Shown: positions 37,300-45,448 of the stretch, piece by piece | How the letters are laid out: each line of letters opens with the position of its first letter | Position numbering within the stretch: the stretch's first letter is position 1 | From: Mycolicibacterium moriokaense | Lineage (GTDB): Bacteria; Actinomycetota; Actinomycetes; Mycobacteriales; Mycobacteriaceae | Direction of reading: 5' to 3' | DNA: 64,000 nucleotides | Assembly (NCBI RefSeq): GCF_003347205.1 | Contig: NZ_QQBJ01000008.1 | Span: 124,001 to 188,000 of the forward strand | Made by a program: the position numbers and the translations under genes | Notes under the pieces: model-generated | Told to the model about the DNA's origin: nothing | Seen by the model: only the letters and a program-made list of their open reading frames with translations | The model's database searches: none

Positions 37300-38273
37300 G
37301 TCACACGCACCCTCGGGTCCAGAGCGGCATAGATGACGTCGGACAAAAGCCCCGCCAGCAGAACGGCGGCACCGGTGAACACGGTCACGGCGGCGATGAT
37401 GTTGGTGTCCTGCGTCGCGATGCCCTGCACCACCCACTCACCCATGCCGTGCCAGCCGAAGATCTTCTCGGTGAACACCGCCCCGGTGACCAAACCGCTG
37501 ATGCCATAGGCGAACAGCGTCGCCATCGGGATCAGCGCGGTGCGCAGGCCGTGCTTGAAGAGCGCCTGTCGGCGGGTCAGTCCCTTGGCCCTGGCGGTGC
37601 GGATGAAGTCCTGACCGAGCACGTCGAGCATCGCATTGCGCTGATACCGGCTGTAACCCGCGATCCCCATCAGCGCGAGCGTGAAGGTGGGCAGCACGAG
37701 ATGCTGTATCCGGTCGACGAACTGGTTCCAGCCCCCGCTGACCGGAACCGGCGATGTCTCGCCGATGTATTCGAAGAACTGGACGCCGAGAAATGAGTTC
37801 GCGCCATTTGCGCCGAGTATCATCAGGTTTGCGATCACGAACACCGGCGTGCTCAACAGCAACAGTGAAAAGATCGTGATGACGCGATCGCTGAGCTGAT
37901 ACTGGCGAATCGCGCCCCACGCGCCGACCACCACGCCGATCACCGTCCCGAGCACCGCGCCGATGACGAGCAGCCGCAAGCTGACCCCGACGCGGCGGCC
38001 GAGTTCCGCCGAGATCGGTTGTCCCGTGATGGTGGTGCCGAAGTCGCCCTGGACCGCGCCGGAGACCCAGCGCGCGTATCGCACGGGAATCGGTCTGTCC
38101 AGGTTCAATTCCGCCCGCTTGGCGTCGATGACCGCTTGCGGCGGCCGGGGATTGCGCGACTCGAGGCTGTCCAGCGGCTTGAACGACAACGAGGTCAGCG
38201 TGAACGTCAGGAACGACGCCAGAATCAGCAGCAACACATAGTTGAGCAGCCGACGGGCCAGGAACCGCGTCAT
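37296..38273 (-). CDS. oppB: Oligopeptide ABC transporter permease OppB
   Basis: 325 residues, the length I recall for Rv1283c. N-terminal helix MTRFLARRLLNYVLLLILAS, an extracytoplasmic region, then permease helices and the EAA-type loop around NAMLDVLGQDFIRTARAKGL. First gene of oppBCDA; separated from oppC by the MIRU-like unit instead of a direct ATGA overlap. Confidence 0.9.
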   Translation of the reverse strand: MTRFLARRLLNYVLLLILASFLTFTLTSLSFKPLDSLESRNPRPPQAVIDAKRAELNLDRPIPVRYARWVSGAVQGDFGTTITGQPISAELGRRVGVSLRLLVIGAVLGTVIGVVVGAWGAIRQYQLSDRVITIFSLLLLSTPVFVIANLMILGANGANSFLGVQFFEYIGETSPVPVSGGWNQFVDRIQHLVLPTFTLALMGIAGYSRYQRNAMLDVLGQDFIRTARAKGLTRRQALFKHGLRTALIPMATLFAYGISGLVTGAVFTEKIFGWHGMGEWVVQGIATQDTNIIAAVTVFTGAAVLLAGLLSDVIYAALDPRVRVT

Positions 38274-38480
38274 CGGCGAGGTCCGGCAGCAGGCATGCGG
38301 ACAGGGTAAGAGATGTCGGCCTGTGAGGCCGAGAAGCCGGCGCTGGCGCGGCTAGCCAATTCGCACGCATTGCTAAGCCTAGCTACAGAAATCGCGAGTA
38401 AACCGGGTGCTACCTGCAATTTCACGGTTCGCCGCATCGCCGGGGCGAGTCGGCAACGACCTTGAAATGGAGCATCACAG

Positions 38481-38747
38481 ATGAATTCAAGCAACGGCAT
38501 CCACCAGAAGAAGGTGAAGATTCTGGCCGGCGTGATCGGCGGCAGTGCGATGGTCACCATGGGTGCGCTCGCACTCGGCGTGCACCAGCAGCCAACCGCG
38601 ACCACAAACCTCGCGGTGGGCCGGATGACCATGGCGGCCACCACCACTGCGTCGGGCAAGGACGACTCCGTGGAGGCGACCTCGATGGCCGTACCGACCA
38701 TCAAGGGCCCGGCGCCGCTGCCGACCGAGGAGGCCGCCGCCGAGTAA
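38481..38747 (+). CDS. Small secreted/membrane-anchored protein (88 aa), copy 1
   Basis: MNSSNGIHQKKVKILAGVIG start, one hydrophobic helix (about 12-34) that may be an uncleaved signal anchor, then a Thr/Ala-rich acidic tail ending PLPTEEAAAE. Homologous at N-terminus and upstream DNA (AAATGGAG..CA.AG.TGAATTC) to the next gene. No function recognised. GGAG 8 nt before ATG. First gene of the block inserted between oppB and canA relative to M. tuberculosis. Confidence 0.62.
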   Translation: MNSSNGIHQKKVKILAGVIGGSAMVTMGALALGVHQQPTATTNLAVGRMTMAATTTASGKDDSVEATSMAVPTIKGPAPLPTEEAAAE

Positions 38748-38770
38748 ACGCGTAACACCGCTTACGTTTC

Positions 38771-38788
38771 GCCTCCGGTACCGGAGGC
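38771..38788. terminator. Palindrome after small secreted gene 1
   Basis: GCCTCCG GTAC CGGAGGC: a 7-bp stem with tetraloop, 23 nt after the stop. Likely a terminator; no T-tract. Confidence 0.5.
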
Positions 38789-38895
38789 TATTCGACGTGC
38801 CAGAAGGGTCGTCGCGGACCCGTCTAAGCATTGTTCGACCGGCCGTCCGGGTGGGACAGGACGGCTGACCAGATACCGAAATGGAGTGGTCAGAG

Positions 38896-39132
38896 GTGAA
38901 TTCGCGAAAGTTGAAGGTTGTTTCGGCGACAGTCGGTGCGAGTGCGGTCGTCGCGATGGGCGCATTGACCGTGGCGGTGAGCAGCAGCGACAGTGGCTCG
39001 GCCACAGTCGTTTCCAATCCCGAGATGACACTCGGTGAGACGAGCACCATCGAGAAGGCTGCCAGTCAGCCCGAGACCTCGGTCGCGGTGCCCGATGTGA
39101 CGGCCGATGTGCCCGACGGCTTCGGGCCGTAA
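38896..39132 (+). CDS. Small secreted/membrane-anchored protein (78 aa), copy 2
   Basis: Paralogue of the preceding small gene: VNSRKLKVVSATVGASAVVA aligned with copy 1, a single hydrophobic helix, then a Ser/Thr/Glu-rich tail ending VPDVTADVPDGFGP. Starting at GTG 38896 makes the upstream context match copy 1; an ATG at 38881 is in frame but lies where copy 1 has its ribosome site. Function unknown. Confidence 0.58.
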   Translation: MNSRKLKVVSATVGASAVVAMGALTVAVSSSDSGSATVVSNPEMTLGETSTIEKAASQPETSVAVPDVTADVPDGFGP

Positions 39133-39148
39133 CCTCTAGGGGGGCAAC

Positions 39149-39682
39149 TCAATTCTCGTGCGGTGACTGATCGCCGATGCTGTTGAGGGTGACCGTCGCG
39201 CCGTTTCGCGTGGCCTGCACGGTGACGGTGTCGCCGGCAGCCAGCGAAGGCGCAGGGACGACGGCGGACGACGGGAACGCGTAGATCTGGGTGTACCCGT
39301 CGGCGCTTCGCACCACGATCGTCGACAGGGTGACCTCGTCAACGGTGCCCGTCTGCGTCATCTTGGTGACGAACCCGCCGTGCCCGTCGGATTCCACGTA
39401 TTCGCTGTGCAGGACGTCCGGGCTCTGCAGGGCGGCCAGCGACGGCGGCCCGCCGGGCCCCTTGGGGCCGCCCGGACCTGGCGGCGGGCCGGGCATCGGC
39501 GGACCGCCGATGTGCTGCGGGCCGGGCAACATGCGCGAGGATCCCCCGGTCGCGGCGTAGATGGCTGCGCCGCCCAAACCGCCGATGACCAGCGCAACGG
39601 CGACGACCGCCAGGGATCGGCGGGTGCTCCAACGCCGGGTTTCCTGTGGGGGTTCCTGCGTGGCTGCTTCCTCGGAGGTCAT
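39149..39682 (-). CDS. Membrane-anchored DUF5666-like protein with Pro/Gly linker
   Basis: 177 residues: short cytoplasmic N-terminus, one transmembrane helix (about 24-45), a Pro/Gly-rich linker (about 52-80, GGPPMPGPPPGPGGPKGPGG), and a beta domain (about 95-170, GTVDEVTLSTIVVRSADGYT) of the DUF5666 type facing outside. Divergent from the trcR-like gene and sharing its control region, so it may belong to that regulon. Function unknown. Confidence 0.68.
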   Translation of the reverse strand: MTSEEAATQEPPQETRRWSTRRSLAVVAVALVIGGLGGAAIYAATGGSSRMLPGPQHIGGPPMPGPPPGPGGPKGPGGPPSLAALQSPDVLHSEYVESDGHGGFVTKMTQTGTVDEVTLSTIVVRSADGYTQIYAFPSSAVVPAPSLAAGDTVTVQATRNGATVTLNSIGDQSPHEN

Positions 39683-39761
39683 CCGACCACTGTGCAGCGG
39701 CTAGATGTGCACCGGCTGTGAACGTCATCGGCATCGCGTGGGCGCATAATGGGTGCATCCT

Positions 39762-39790
39762 TCACAGCTTGGGCACAGAATCGGCACAGC
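39762..39790 (+). promoter_or_regulatory. PhoP/OmpR-type triple direct repeat
   Basis: TCACAGC-TTGG-GCACAGA-ATCG-GCACAGC: three 7-bp repeats with 4-nt spacers (11-bp period), the architecture of mycobacterial PhoP boxes (TCACAGC-N4-TCACAGC). A single reverse-oriented TCACAGC lies at about 39714-39720. It sits 51 nt before the response regulator start and in the divergent region with the DUF5666-like gene. Confidence 0.6.
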
Positions 39791-39840
39791 CCACGCCCAC
39801 AGCGCCGACGAATAATGGGCGGCGTGGCTATCTCGAACGG

Positions 39841-40587
39841 ATGTGTGTGAACACCGAAGCAGGCGAGCCTGAGCGCGTGGTGATGCGCAGGGCCGACGGC
39901 AAGCCGATCAACGTGCTGGTGGTCGACGACGAACCCGTCCTCGCCGAACTGGTGTCCATGGCGCTGCGGTACGAGGGCTGGGAGATCGCGACCGCCGGTG
40001 ACGGCGCCACCGCGATCTCGCTCGCCAGGGACAACCCGCCCGACGTGGTGGTGCTCGACGTGATGTTGCCGGACATGAGCGGGCTGGACGTGCTGCGCAA
40101 GCTGCGTGAGCGCACCCCCCATCTGCCGCTGCTGCTGCTGACGGCCAAGGACTCGGTCGAGGACAGGATCGCCGGCCTCACCGCGGGCGGCGACGACTAC
40201 GTGACCAAGCCGTTCAGCCTCGAAGAGGTGGTGCTGCGACTGCGGGCGCTGCTGCGGCGCACCGGTGTCTCCAGCGAGACCGGCGGAGCCAAGATCGTGG
40301 TCGGTGACCTGTCCCTCGACGAGGACAGCCACGAGGTCACCCGCGACGGCGAGCCGATCTCGCTCACCGCGACCGAATTCGAGTTGCTGCGCTTCATGAT
40401 GCGTAACTCCAAACGCGTGCTGTCCAAAGCCCAGATCCTGGACCGTGTTTGGAGCTACGACTTCGGCGGGCGGTCCAACATCGTCGAGTTGTACGTGTCC
40501 TATCTCCGCAAGAAGATCGACAGCGGCCGGGAACCGATGATCCATACGCTGCGCGGCGCCGGGTATGTCCTCAAGCCCGCGCGCTGA
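39841..40587 (+). CDS. OmpR/PhoP-family response regulator, TrcR-like
   Basis: 248 residues. Receiver domain with Asp29/Asp30, phosphoacceptor Asp73, Thr101 and Lys123, and the PhoP/TrcR-like motif GGDDYVTKPFSLEEVVLRLR; winged-helix output domain with VWSYDFGGRSNIVELYVSYL. Most like TrcR (Rv1033c) and PhoP of M. tuberculosis. Overlaps its kinase gene by 23 nt. The PhoP-type repeat upstream suggests autoregulation or PhoP control. ATG 39841 fits the family N-terminus; a GTG at 39880 is possible. Confidence 0.85.
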   Translation: MCVNTEAGEPERVVMRRADGKPINVLVVDDEPVLAELVSMALRYEGWEIATAGDGATAISLARDNPPDVVVLDVMLPDMSGLDVLRKLRERTPHLPLLLLTAKDSVEDRIAGLTAGGDDYVTKPFSLEEVVLRLRALLRRTGVSSETGGAKIVVGDLSLDEDSHEVTRDGEPISLTATEFELLRFMMRNSKRVLSKAQILDRVWSYDFGGRSNIVELYVSYLRKKIDSGREPMIHTLRGAGYVLKPAR

Positions 40588-42190
40588 CCCGCCGGGGACG
40601 CTGACCAGGATCCGATCTCCCCGCACATGGTCGCTGCGCGCGCGCCTGCTGGTCACCCAGGTCACCCTGCTGGCGGTCGTTTGCGCGGGCATCGGCATCG
40701 CGACAGAGTTTGCGCTGCAACGCTTTTTGACCCATCAGCTGGACCAGCAGGTGATCGAGGCCGGCCATCGCTCGGCAGCCATCTTCGTCCTCGGGCCCCC
40801 GCCGCCGCCGGGATTCGGGCCGCCCAGACCGATGCGGGGAGAGCCGTTCCCGCCGCCGCCGCCCCGGCCGCCGGATCGCTCGCGACGCATCGTCATTCAG
40901 GAAGACAACGGGCCCGGCCCGGAGTTCCTCAATGCCCCCGGGCAGGCAGCCCGGATGGTGGGCGCCGTCGTCGCCCAGGGCCAACCCGTCGACGCCGGCG
41001 TGATCACCGCCGAGGGTGCGCGCGCCGCGATCAGTGCCAAGGCAGCGGCACAGCTCACGGAGGCCGCCGCCAAGCGCCGTCCCACGACGGTCGATCTGGA
41101 CGGCCTCGGTCGCTACCGGGTGGTGGGCAACCACTCGGCCGGGCCGGAGGAGACGATCGTGGTCGGCCTGCCGACCTCCGACGTCGACGACACGCTGCTG
41201 TGGGTATTGGTGATGTTCTGCATCGTCGGCGTCATCGCGCTCATCGCCGCCACGACCGCGGGCATCCTGATCATCCGGCGCCAATTCCGGCCGCTGTCAA
41301 AGGTGTCCGCGGCGGCGCGGCAGGTGGCCGACCTCGAGCTGGACCGCGGCGAGGTGCGTCTTCCCACCCCGATCGTCAAGGTCGACCCCGCGGGTGCGCA
41401 CACCGAGATCGGCCAGCTGGGATCGGCCTTGAACCGGATGCTCGACCGCATCGCCGGTGCACTGTCGGCGCGGCACGCCAGCGAGATGCGGGTCCGGCAG
41501 TTCGTCGCCGACGCCAGTCACGAACTGCGCACGCCGCTGGCGGCCATCCGGGGTTACACGGAACTGGCGCAGCGAAAGCACGAGGTGCTGCCCGAGGACG
41601 TCGCGCACGCGATGAGCCGGGTGGAATCCGAAACCGACCGCATGACCCGCCTCGTCGAGGACATGCTGCTGCTGGCCCGCCTCGACACCGGACGGCCGCT
41701 GGAGCGCGAACCGGTGGACCTGACCCGGCTGGTCGTCGACGCCGCCAGCGACGCCCACGTCGCGGGCCCCGAACACCAGTGGGAGCTGGACTTGCCCGAC
41801 GAGCCCGTGGTGGTCAGGGGCGACGAGGCGCGCCTGCATCAGGTGCTGGCCAACCTCCTCGCCAACGCGCGGACCCACACCCCGGCGGGCACGTCGGTGA
41901 CCACGGCCCTCGTCGTCGACGGTGAGCATGCGGTGCTCACCGTGACCGACGACGGCCCCGGAATCCCGGTGTGGCTGCAGCCCGAGGTCTTCGAGCGCTT
42001 CGCCCGCGGTGACTCGTCGCGGTCCCGACGGGAGGGCAGCACGGGGCTGGGGCTGGCGATCGTCGCCGCCGTGGTCAGGGCGCACAATGGCACCATCGAC
42101 GTGGACAGCGCCCCGGGCCGGACCCAATTCGTGGTGAAACTGCCGCTCAACTCACAGCCAAGCCACAGCGACGCCAAAACCAGCGCCTAG
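40565..42190 (+). CDS. Sensor histidine kinase, TrcS-like
   Basis: 541 residues: transmembrane helix 1 (about 27-49), an extracytoplasmic sensor region (50-210) with a proline-rich stretch (about 78-104), helix 2 (about 211-236), HAMP, phosphoacceptor His319 in ADASHELRTPLAAIRGY, and an ATPase domain with NLLANARTHTP (N box) and DDGPGIP / GSTGLGLAIV (G boxes). Cognate kinase of the overlapping response regulator. Signal unknown; the polyproline sensor insert is unusual. Confidence 0.85.
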   Translation: MSSSPRADPPGTLTRIRSPRTWSLRARLLVTQVTLLAVVCAGIGIATEFALQRFLTHQLDQQVIEAGHRSAAIFVLGPPPPPGFGPPRPMRGEPFPPPPPRPPDRSRRIVIQEDNGPGPEFLNAPGQAARMVGAVVAQGQPVDAGVITAEGARAAISAKAAAQLTEAAAKRRPTTVDLDGLGRYRVVGNHSAGPEETIVVGLPTSDVDDTLLWVLVMFCIVGVIALIAATTAGILIIRRQFRPLSKVSAAARQVADLELDRGEVRLPTPIVKVDPAGAHTEIGQLGSALNRMLDRIAGALSARHASEMRVRQFVADASHELRTPLAAIRGYTELAQRKHEVLPEDVAHAMSRVESETDRMTRLVEDMLLLARLDTGRPLEREPVDLTRLVVDAASDAHVAGPEHQWELDLPDEPVVVRGDEARLHQVLANLLANARTHTPAGTSVTTALVVDGEHAVLTVTDDGPGIPVWLQPEVFERFARGDSSRSRREGSTGLGLAIVAAVVRAHNGTIDVDSAPGRTQFVVKLPLNSQPSHSDAKTSA

Positions 42191-42204
42191 GCTGATACCC
42201 GAGG

Positions 42205-44082
42205 ATGGCGCGGGTGACCCTCGTCCTTCCTGCCCAGCAAACCGACACCCGCGCGCAACCGGACTTGCGGGTGCGCGCGCGCCTGCTGTCGCACAGGACC
42301 GGTTTCGTCGCGTTGCTGGTGCTGACCGCGGTGCTGTACCTGTGGAACCTGTCGGCGAGCGGATGGGCGAACAGCTTCTATTCAGCCGCCGCGCAGGCCG
42401 GCGCCGACAACTGGATGGCCATGCTGTTCGGCTCCAGCGACGCGGCCAACGCCATCACCGTCGACAAGACGCCCGGCGCACTGTGGGTGATGGACATCTC
42501 CGTACGCATCTTCGGACTGAGCCCGTGGAGCGTGCTGGCGCCGCAGGCGCTGGAGGGGGTGGCCGCGGTGGCCGTCCTCTACGCCGCTGTCCGGCGGGTC
42601 AGCGGACCCGGCGCGGCGCTGCTCGCCGGTTCGGTGATGGCGCTGACGCCGGTGGCCGCGCTGATGTTCCGGTTCAACAATCCCGACGCGCTGCTGGTGC
42701 TGTTGCTCGTCGTGGGCGCGTACTGCACACAGCGCGCATGCGAAAAGGACAGCAGCCGTTGGTGGTTGGTCGCGGCGGGCGCAGCGGTCGGGTTCGGCTT
42801 CCTGGCCAAGATGCTGCAGGCGTTTCTGGTGCTGCCCGGCTTCGTGGCGGCGTACCTGATGGCCGGCAGTCGGCCGCTGCGCCGCCGGCTGGTCGACATC
42901 GCGTCCCTCGTCGGGGCGACGGTGGTGGTCGCGGGCTGGTATCTGCTGCTCGTCGAGGTGTGGCCGGCCGGCCACCGGCCCTACATCGGCGGGTCTCAGC
43001 ACAACAGCGTCATCGAACTTGCGCTGGGCTACAACGGGTTCGGCCGGTTGACCGGCGACGAGCCCGGCGGGCTCGGCAACATGAACTTCGACGTGGGCTG
43101 GGGACGGCTGTTCGGGCACAGCATGGGCACCGAGATCGCCTGGCTGTTGCCCGCGGCGCTGATCTGCCTGGGCGCGGTCGTGGTTCTCACCCGCCGCGCA
43201 CCGCGGACCGATCTCGTGCGCGCCGCTGCGGTGATCTGGGGCGGTTGGCTGGTGGTGACGGCGGTGGTGTTCAGCTTCATGAACGGCATCGTGCACCCGT
43301 ACTACACGGTCGCGCTGGCGCCGGCGATCGCGGCATGCATCGGAATCGGCTCAACGTTGTTGTGGCGGAGGCGATCTTCGCTGCCGTGTGCGACAGCGCT
43401 GGCGGGCACCGTCGTCGTCACCTCGATTCTGTCGTGCGTGCTGCTGGCCCGCACCGAAGGATGGCTGTCCTGGCTGCGCGCCGCGATCGCGGTCGGCGGG
43501 TTGGCGGCGGCCGCGCTGCTGTTGGTGGCGGGCCGGCTGAACCCGTGGCTGGCACGCGCCGTCGTCGGACTGGCGATCGCGGCGTCGTTGGCCGCGCCCG
43601 CGGCGTATGCCGTTGCGACGGCAGCGACGCCGCACCGCGGTGCCATCCCGTCCGCGGGCCCGTCGCGCGGCGGGGGGATGCCGCTGGGCGCAGGCGGCCT
43701 GCTGACCGCGCCGACACCGGGCCCCGTTCTGTCGGCCATGCTGGCCGCCCACGCCGGCGACTACACCTGGACCGCCGCGGCGATGGGATCGAACAATGCG
43801 GCCGGCTACCAACTGGGCGGCGGCGCGCCGGTGATGGCGATCGGCGGGTTCAACGGCACGGATCCATCGCCGACCTTCGAGGAGTTCAAACGCTATGTCG
43901 CGGATAAACAGATCCACTACTTCATCCGCGGCCGGTTGATGATCGGGCAGTGGGGTGGACACACATCGACGGGCAGTCGCGCCGCGTCGGAGATCGCCGA
44001 CTGGGTCGAGACGCACTTCGCGCCGACGACGGTCGACGAGGTCGTCATCTACGACCTCACCCAGGCGCCGAAGAACACATAG
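42205..44082 (+). CDS. GT-C membrane glycosyltransferase (GT39/ArnT-YkcB-like), copy 1
   Basis: 625-residue polytopic transferase with about 12 helices and a C-terminal extracytoplasmic domain (about 480-625, GDYTWTAAAMGSNNAAGYQL). Family signposts: SGWANSFYSAAAQAG, FRFNNPDALLVLLL, FLAKMLQAFLVLPG, HPYYTVALAPA. The usual VDKPP is VDKTP here. Such enzymes move a sugar from a polyprenyl-phosphate donor to an outside acceptor. Begins 15 nt after the kinase gene, so likely one operon with trcRS. Confidence 0.82.
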   Translation: MARVTLVLPAQQTDTRAQPDLRVRARLLSHRTGFVALLVLTAVLYLWNLSASGWANSFYSAAAQAGADNWMAMLFGSSDAANAITVDKTPGALWVMDISVRIFGLSPWSVLAPQALEGVAAVAVLYAAVRRVSGPGAALLAGSVMALTPVAALMFRFNNPDALLVLLLVVGAYCTQRACEKDSSRWWLVAAGAAVGFGFLAKMLQAFLVLPGFVAAYLMAGSRPLRRRLVDIASLVGATVVVAGWYLLLVEVWPAGHRPYIGGSQHNSVIELALGYNGFGRLTGDEPGGLGNMNFDVGWGRLFGHSMGTEIAWLLPAALICLGAVVVLTRRAPRTDLVRAAAVIWGGWLVVTAVVFSFMNGIVHPYYTVALAPAIAACIGIGSTLLWRRRSSLPCATALAGTVVVTSILSCVLLARTEGWLSWLRAAIAVGGLAAAALLLVAGRLNPWLARAVVGLAIAASLAAPAAYAVATAATPHRGAIPSAGPSRGGGMPLGAGGLLTAPTPGPVLSAMLAAHAGDYTWTAAAMGSNNAAGYQLGGGAPVMAIGGFNGTDPSPTFEEFKRYVADKQIHYFIRGRLMIGQWGGHTSTGSRAASEIADWVETHFAPTTVDEVVIYDLTQAPKNT

Positions 44083-44138
44083 CCCGTGCATAGCTTCGCC
44101 CAACGGCTGACACACGCTGCTCCCCGAGCATTGAACTC

Positions 44139-45404
44139 ATGACAGACATCGCTCTCGAACGAGTTGCCGGACCGGCGCGGACCATCGGTTTCGAAGCGCG
44201 ACCGAATGCGGCGCTGACGGCCCGCCAGAAGGGGGTTCCGGTGCTCGATGTCGTGGTTCCGGTGTTCAACGAGGAAGCGACGCTCGCCGACTCCGTCTAC
44301 CGCCTACACCAGCACCTGCGCGACAACTTCCCGTTCCCGGCGCGCATCACGATCGCGGACAACGCCAGCGTGGACGAGACTCCCCGCATCGCCGAAGAAC
44401 TGGCCGCCGAGCTCGACGACGTCCGGGTCGTCAGGCTCGAGCAGAAGGGCCGGGGCCGCGCGCTGCACGCGGTGTGGTCGACGTCGGACGCCCCGGTGCT
44501 GGCGTACATGGACGTCGACCTGTCGACCGACCTGGCCGCACTCGCGCCGCTGGTCGCACCGCTGATCTCCGGTCACTCCGACCTGGCGATCGGGACCCGG
44601 CTGGGCAGGGGAGCGCGCGTGGTGCGCGGGCCCAAGCGCGAGATCATCTCGCGCTGCTACAACCTGATCCTGAGATCGACGCTGGCCGCGCGCTTCTCGG
44701 ACGCGCAATGCGGCTTCAAGGCCATCCGCGCCGACGTCGCGCATCGGCTGCTCCCGCACGTCACCGACACCGGCTGGTTCTTCGACACCGAACTGCTTGT
44801 GCTGGCCGAGCGGGCCGGCCTGCGCATTCACGAAGTCCCGGTGGACTGGGTGGACGATCCGGACAGCCGGGTGGACATCGTGGCGACCGCCGCCGCAGAC
44901 CTGCGCGGCATCGTGCGGCTGTTGCGGGGCTTCGCGTCGGGTTCGATACCCGTGCAAACCGTTGCGGCACAACTGGGTTCGTCGCGGCGAGCGGCCGCTC
45001 CGGGTTCGCTGCTGCGGCAGACGGTGCGGTTCGCGAGCATCGGGATCACCTCCACGGCCGCGTACTTGCTGATGTTCATGGTGCTGCACCCCTGGCTCGG
45101 CGCCCAGATCGCCAACCTGCTTGCGTTGCTGGTCACCGCGATCGGCAACACCGCGGCGAATCGCCGCTACACGTTCGGCATCGTCGGTCGCGCCAAGGTG
45201 GCGCGCAACCACGTCGAAGGCCTGATCGTGTTCGGCATGGCATTGGGCATCACCAGCGGCACGTTGGCCGCATTGCACTTCGTGTCCCCCGAGCCCGGTC
45301 GCTGGGTGGAAGCCACGGTGCTCGTGGCGGCCAACCTGCTGGCCACCGTCGTCCGCTTCGTTCTGCTGCGCGGCTGGGTGTTCCATCCCCGACGCAATCA
45401 CTGA
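44139..45404 (+). CDS. GT2 glycosyltransferase fused to GtrA-type flippase
   Basis: 421 residues. Residues about 35-270 are a GT2 (dolichyl-phosphate-mannose-synthase-like) domain: VVVPVFNEEATL, DNASVDET, and the DVD metal motif in YMDVDLSTDL, with CGFKAIR. Residues about 290-415 are a GtrA domain with four helices (FASIGITSTAAYLLMFMVL to TVVRFVLLRGWVF). It should make a polyprenyl-phosphate sugar inside and help flip it outward for the two flanking GT-C enzymes. Three-component glycosylation logic, with two parts in one protein. Confidence 0.85.
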   Translation: MTDIALERVAGPARTIGFEARPNAALTARQKGVPVLDVVVPVFNEEATLADSVYRLHQHLRDNFPFPARITIADNASVDETPRIAEELAAELDDVRVVRLEQKGRGRALHAVWSTSDAPVLAYMDVDLSTDLAALAPLVAPLISGHSDLAIGTRLGRGARVVRGPKREIISRCYNLILRSTLAARFSDAQCGFKAIRADVAHRLLPHVTDTGWFFDTELLVLAERAGLRIHEVPVDWVDDPDSRVDIVATAAADLRGIVRLLRGFASGSIPVQTVAAQLGSSRRAAAPGSLLRQTVRFASIGITSTAAYLLMFMVLHPWLGAQIANLLALLVTAIGNTAANRRYTFGIVGRAKVARNHVEGLIVFGMALGITSGTLAALHFVSPEPGRWVEATVLVAANLLATVVRFVLLRGWVFHPRRNH

Positions 45405-45432
45405 GCTAGACCACAATCACTGAGCAAGACCG
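45395..45432 (+). repeat. 19-bp tandem duplication over the GT2-GtrA stop codon
   Basis: CAATCACTGAGCTAGACCA (45395-45413) is followed directly by CAATCACTGAGCAAGACCG (45414-45432). The first copy supplies the His codon and TGA stop of the upstream gene. Probably a slippage duplication. Confidence 0.75.
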
Positions 45433-45448
45433 AAGGATCCCGACCGAA

